A stretch of DNA of 16,097 nucleotides. Source: Methanobacterium sp. UBA279. GTDB lineage: Archaea > Methanobacteriota > Methanobacteria > Methanobacteriales > Methanobacteriaceae. Where the stretch lies: the NCBI GenBank assembly GCA_002502855.1, contig DAQK01000026.1, positions 720 through 16,816 on the forward strand. The letters are read 5' to 3'. Positions 14,686-16,097 of this stretch are shown here, piece after piece. The translations under genes and the position numbers were made by a program. Below the pieces are notes generated by a model. It made no database searches. It worked only from the letters and a program-made list of their open reading frames with translations, and had not been told where the DNA came from. Every line of letters begins with the position of its first letter. Position 1 is the first letter of the stretch.

Positions 14686-15966
14686 ATGGTGTTTAGTATT
14701 TTTAGCCAAATAAACTTAAGCTTTGAAAATGGAGAATTGTCGGTTGCCAACCTAGCTGCTGCAGTAAAAGATCTAAAATTAGAACAAATGGTAGTAGAGG
14801 CTGTGATTGAGGAAATAAATAGAAAAGAGGTTGAAAAACACTGCGGAAACCGATACACCCGAGGTAATGGGGCTAACAGATTCCAACAAGCGGGAACTGT
14901 GGAACGTCATCCGGTTACATTTGGTGGGTAAACTCAACCCTGAAATTTGCACAAAGTCAAAGACACCTTAACTGGAAAAGTTTTCCTACCATTTATACGA
15001 TAGAATAATGTTCTCTGGGCAGGAAAAACCTTCTAAAGAAGACATTCCGATGACCTTCACGGAGTTGGCCACCAAGATGACCTACCCGAGACACTGCACA
15101 TGAGGGGAAAAAACAATTCCTAAAAACAATGTTCCCTTCACCCCCGCACCATCTACTCGAAGGGTTCTGGAATACGGTGCGAAATAATAAATCTTTCATT
15201 CACAAAAAGAATAAAAAAATACGAGTTTGGAGGCTGCCCTGGCCGACAGTACAAAAAAACACAACCCAAGAAAAAGACACCCAAAAAAAACATTATAAAA
15301 TGTCATGCTACGCCCTAAACAACGATGTTGAGAAAATTTTACTTGACCTGCGGGTTAAATCAACCCTGGGAAGTCCACTGCTGAGGAACTTAACAAGCAC
15401 AATGCCCCTGGATAAACAGGCTTGCATCATCGGAAAACGCAGACCCGGAAATGAGAATCGCCATGATAGATGCCGAGAAAACCTTCCAACTGGACCTAAT
15501 CCACCTGATACGAGATACAGGCCATAAATTATGGCAAGATAAGCAGTTAAAAGCTTGATAAGAGAAAAAAGCTGGTTAACAAACTATCCACCATTGTATA
15601 CTCCCTGAAAAAAACTGGATGTTGAACAACACACCCAAACATAAAACGAGAATTACAAGCAAGAATAAAATCACACCATAAAACAGTTACAACGTTTCGC
15701 AGAGAAACTTTTGCAGTTAAACTATCACAAAACAGCTTCCTTCATCAGAAAACAGGCCAACCGAGCCATTACATTCACCACACCAGCCCTGGAAGGAAAA
15801 CATGTACCCCCTGAAACTCCAACCTCATCGAGAAACTGATGGGCGAGATCCAGAAAAGAACAAAAACACAAAATGGATGCACTGAACCAGCAAAAGGCCA
15901 AAAAGCAATCCTAAAACCCTCATCCTAACCCGCTACGTATCCGAAAAAAAACTATACAAAATTTAA
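14686..15966 (+). pseudogene. ISH6-family transposase, heavily frameshifted
   Basis: The first 81 codons are open: INLSFENGELSVANLAAAVK, then CGNRYTRGNGANRFQQAGT, the N-terminal signature of ISH6 transposases. The rest is recovered only by switching frames: KVKDT, FSGQEKPSKEDIPMTFTELA, RRVLEYGAK, LADSTK, LLDLRV, then DPEMRIAMIDAEKTFQLDLI followed by HLIRDTGHKLWQDKQL, LVNKLSTIVYSLK, NLIEKLMGEIQKRTK, and finally TRYVSEK with a stop at 15964-15966. The order matches the family from end to end, so this is a complete but dead gene. A Shine-Dalgarno-like AAGGTGTAT precedes the ATG. The 132-codon open stretch at 15129-15527 is only one of the shifted frames of this gene. The active DDE residues cannot be assigned with certainty. 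Confidence 0.85.
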
Positions 15967-16034
15967 AAACCAAATAATAAACACCTAAAATCTAAAAAAA
16001 ACATAACAAAAACAAATCAAGATCACAACTGGAG

Positions 16035-16060
16035 AAATCTAACCAAAATTGAAACACAAC
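16035..16060 (-). repeat. Right terminal inverted repeat of the ISH6 relic
   Basis: Read on the minus strand it begins GTTGTGTTTCAATTTTGGTT and pairs with the left repeat at 14602-14627 with six mismatches. Confidence 0.75.
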
Positions 16061-16061
16061 T

Positions 16062-16076
16062 AAATAAATTGAAAAT
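16062..16076. repeat. 15-base direct repeat flanking the IS relic (right copy)
   Basis: This is the exact copy of 14582-14596. In the remaining bases to 16097 I see no gene or signal. Confidence 0.6.
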
Positions 16077-16097
16077 TGGTAATCTGGGAATTCACTC

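Larger units (their letters stand above)
14602..16060. mobile_element. Decayed ISH6-family insertion sequence
   Basis: The segment of 1459 bases is bounded by 26-base imperfect inverted repeats (14602-14627 and 16035-16060; 20 of 26 positions match) and contains remnants of an ISH6-type transposase over nearly its whole length. Size and long terminal repeats fit what I recall for ISH6 elements of about 1.45 kb. Many frameshifts and stops make it immobile by itself. It has inserted between the nitroreductase promoter region and sequence beyond the window. Confidence 0.82.

Noticed and set aside
15129..15527. Open frame of 132 codons in the IS region
   Set aside because: Its residues are a shifted frame of the ISH6 transposase; the family signatures fall in the adjacent frames, so it is not a separate gene.

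Overview
The window looks like chromosome from a methanogenic archaeon of the Methanobacteriales, probably Methanobacterium or a close relative. The evidence is a B-family DNA polymerase that stops just after motif C, which is the split-polymerase arrangement known from Methanothermobacter; a relic closely resembling the MthK potassium channel; Shine-Dalgarno sequences of the GGTGAT/GGAGG type; TATA boxes about 25 bases ahead of plausible transcription starts; an archaeal Ygr210/MJ1332-type GTPase; and an ISH6-family insertion sequence. This placement rests on reading the sequence and recalled families, not on any database search.

Layout. 1-2653 (minus): a large AT-rich secreted protein with a seven-bladed TolB-like propeller followed by Ig-like repeats, broken by a one-base frameshift near the left edge. 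2805-3992 (plus): GTPase with TGS domain. 4039-5421 (minus): COG2509-like FAD dehydrogenase. 5534-8266 (plus): P-type ATPase resembling Na,K-ATPase, followed by a decapitated MthK-like RCK relic (8318-8660). 8743-9447 (minus): SfsA. 9560-10212 (minus): PadR regulator overlapping a broken HAAS/DUF1700 partner, with a probable operator upstream. 10374-10975 (minus): frameshifted GNAT acetyltransferase. 11009-14020 (plus): apparent operon of split PolB large subunit, a translationally coupled GNAT, and a frameshifted QueG-like iron-sulfur protein. 14024-14536 (minus): nitroreductase. 14602-16060: a decayed ISH6-family element with recognisable terminal inverted repeats.

The core genes (GTPase, FAD dehydrogenase, ATPase, SfsA, polymerase, second GNAT, nitroreductase) are intact. 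The accessory or regulatory ones are not: five separate one-base indels, several in homopolymers, break otherwise well conserved reading frames. This is either real gene decay or residual sequencing error, and raw reads would decide it. I did not find a clearly new multi-gene defence or metabolic system. The most unusual items are the PadR operator-like repeat pair, the tandem hairpin repeats between PadR and the GNAT gene, the ion-site substitutions in the ATPase, and the structure of the IS ends.
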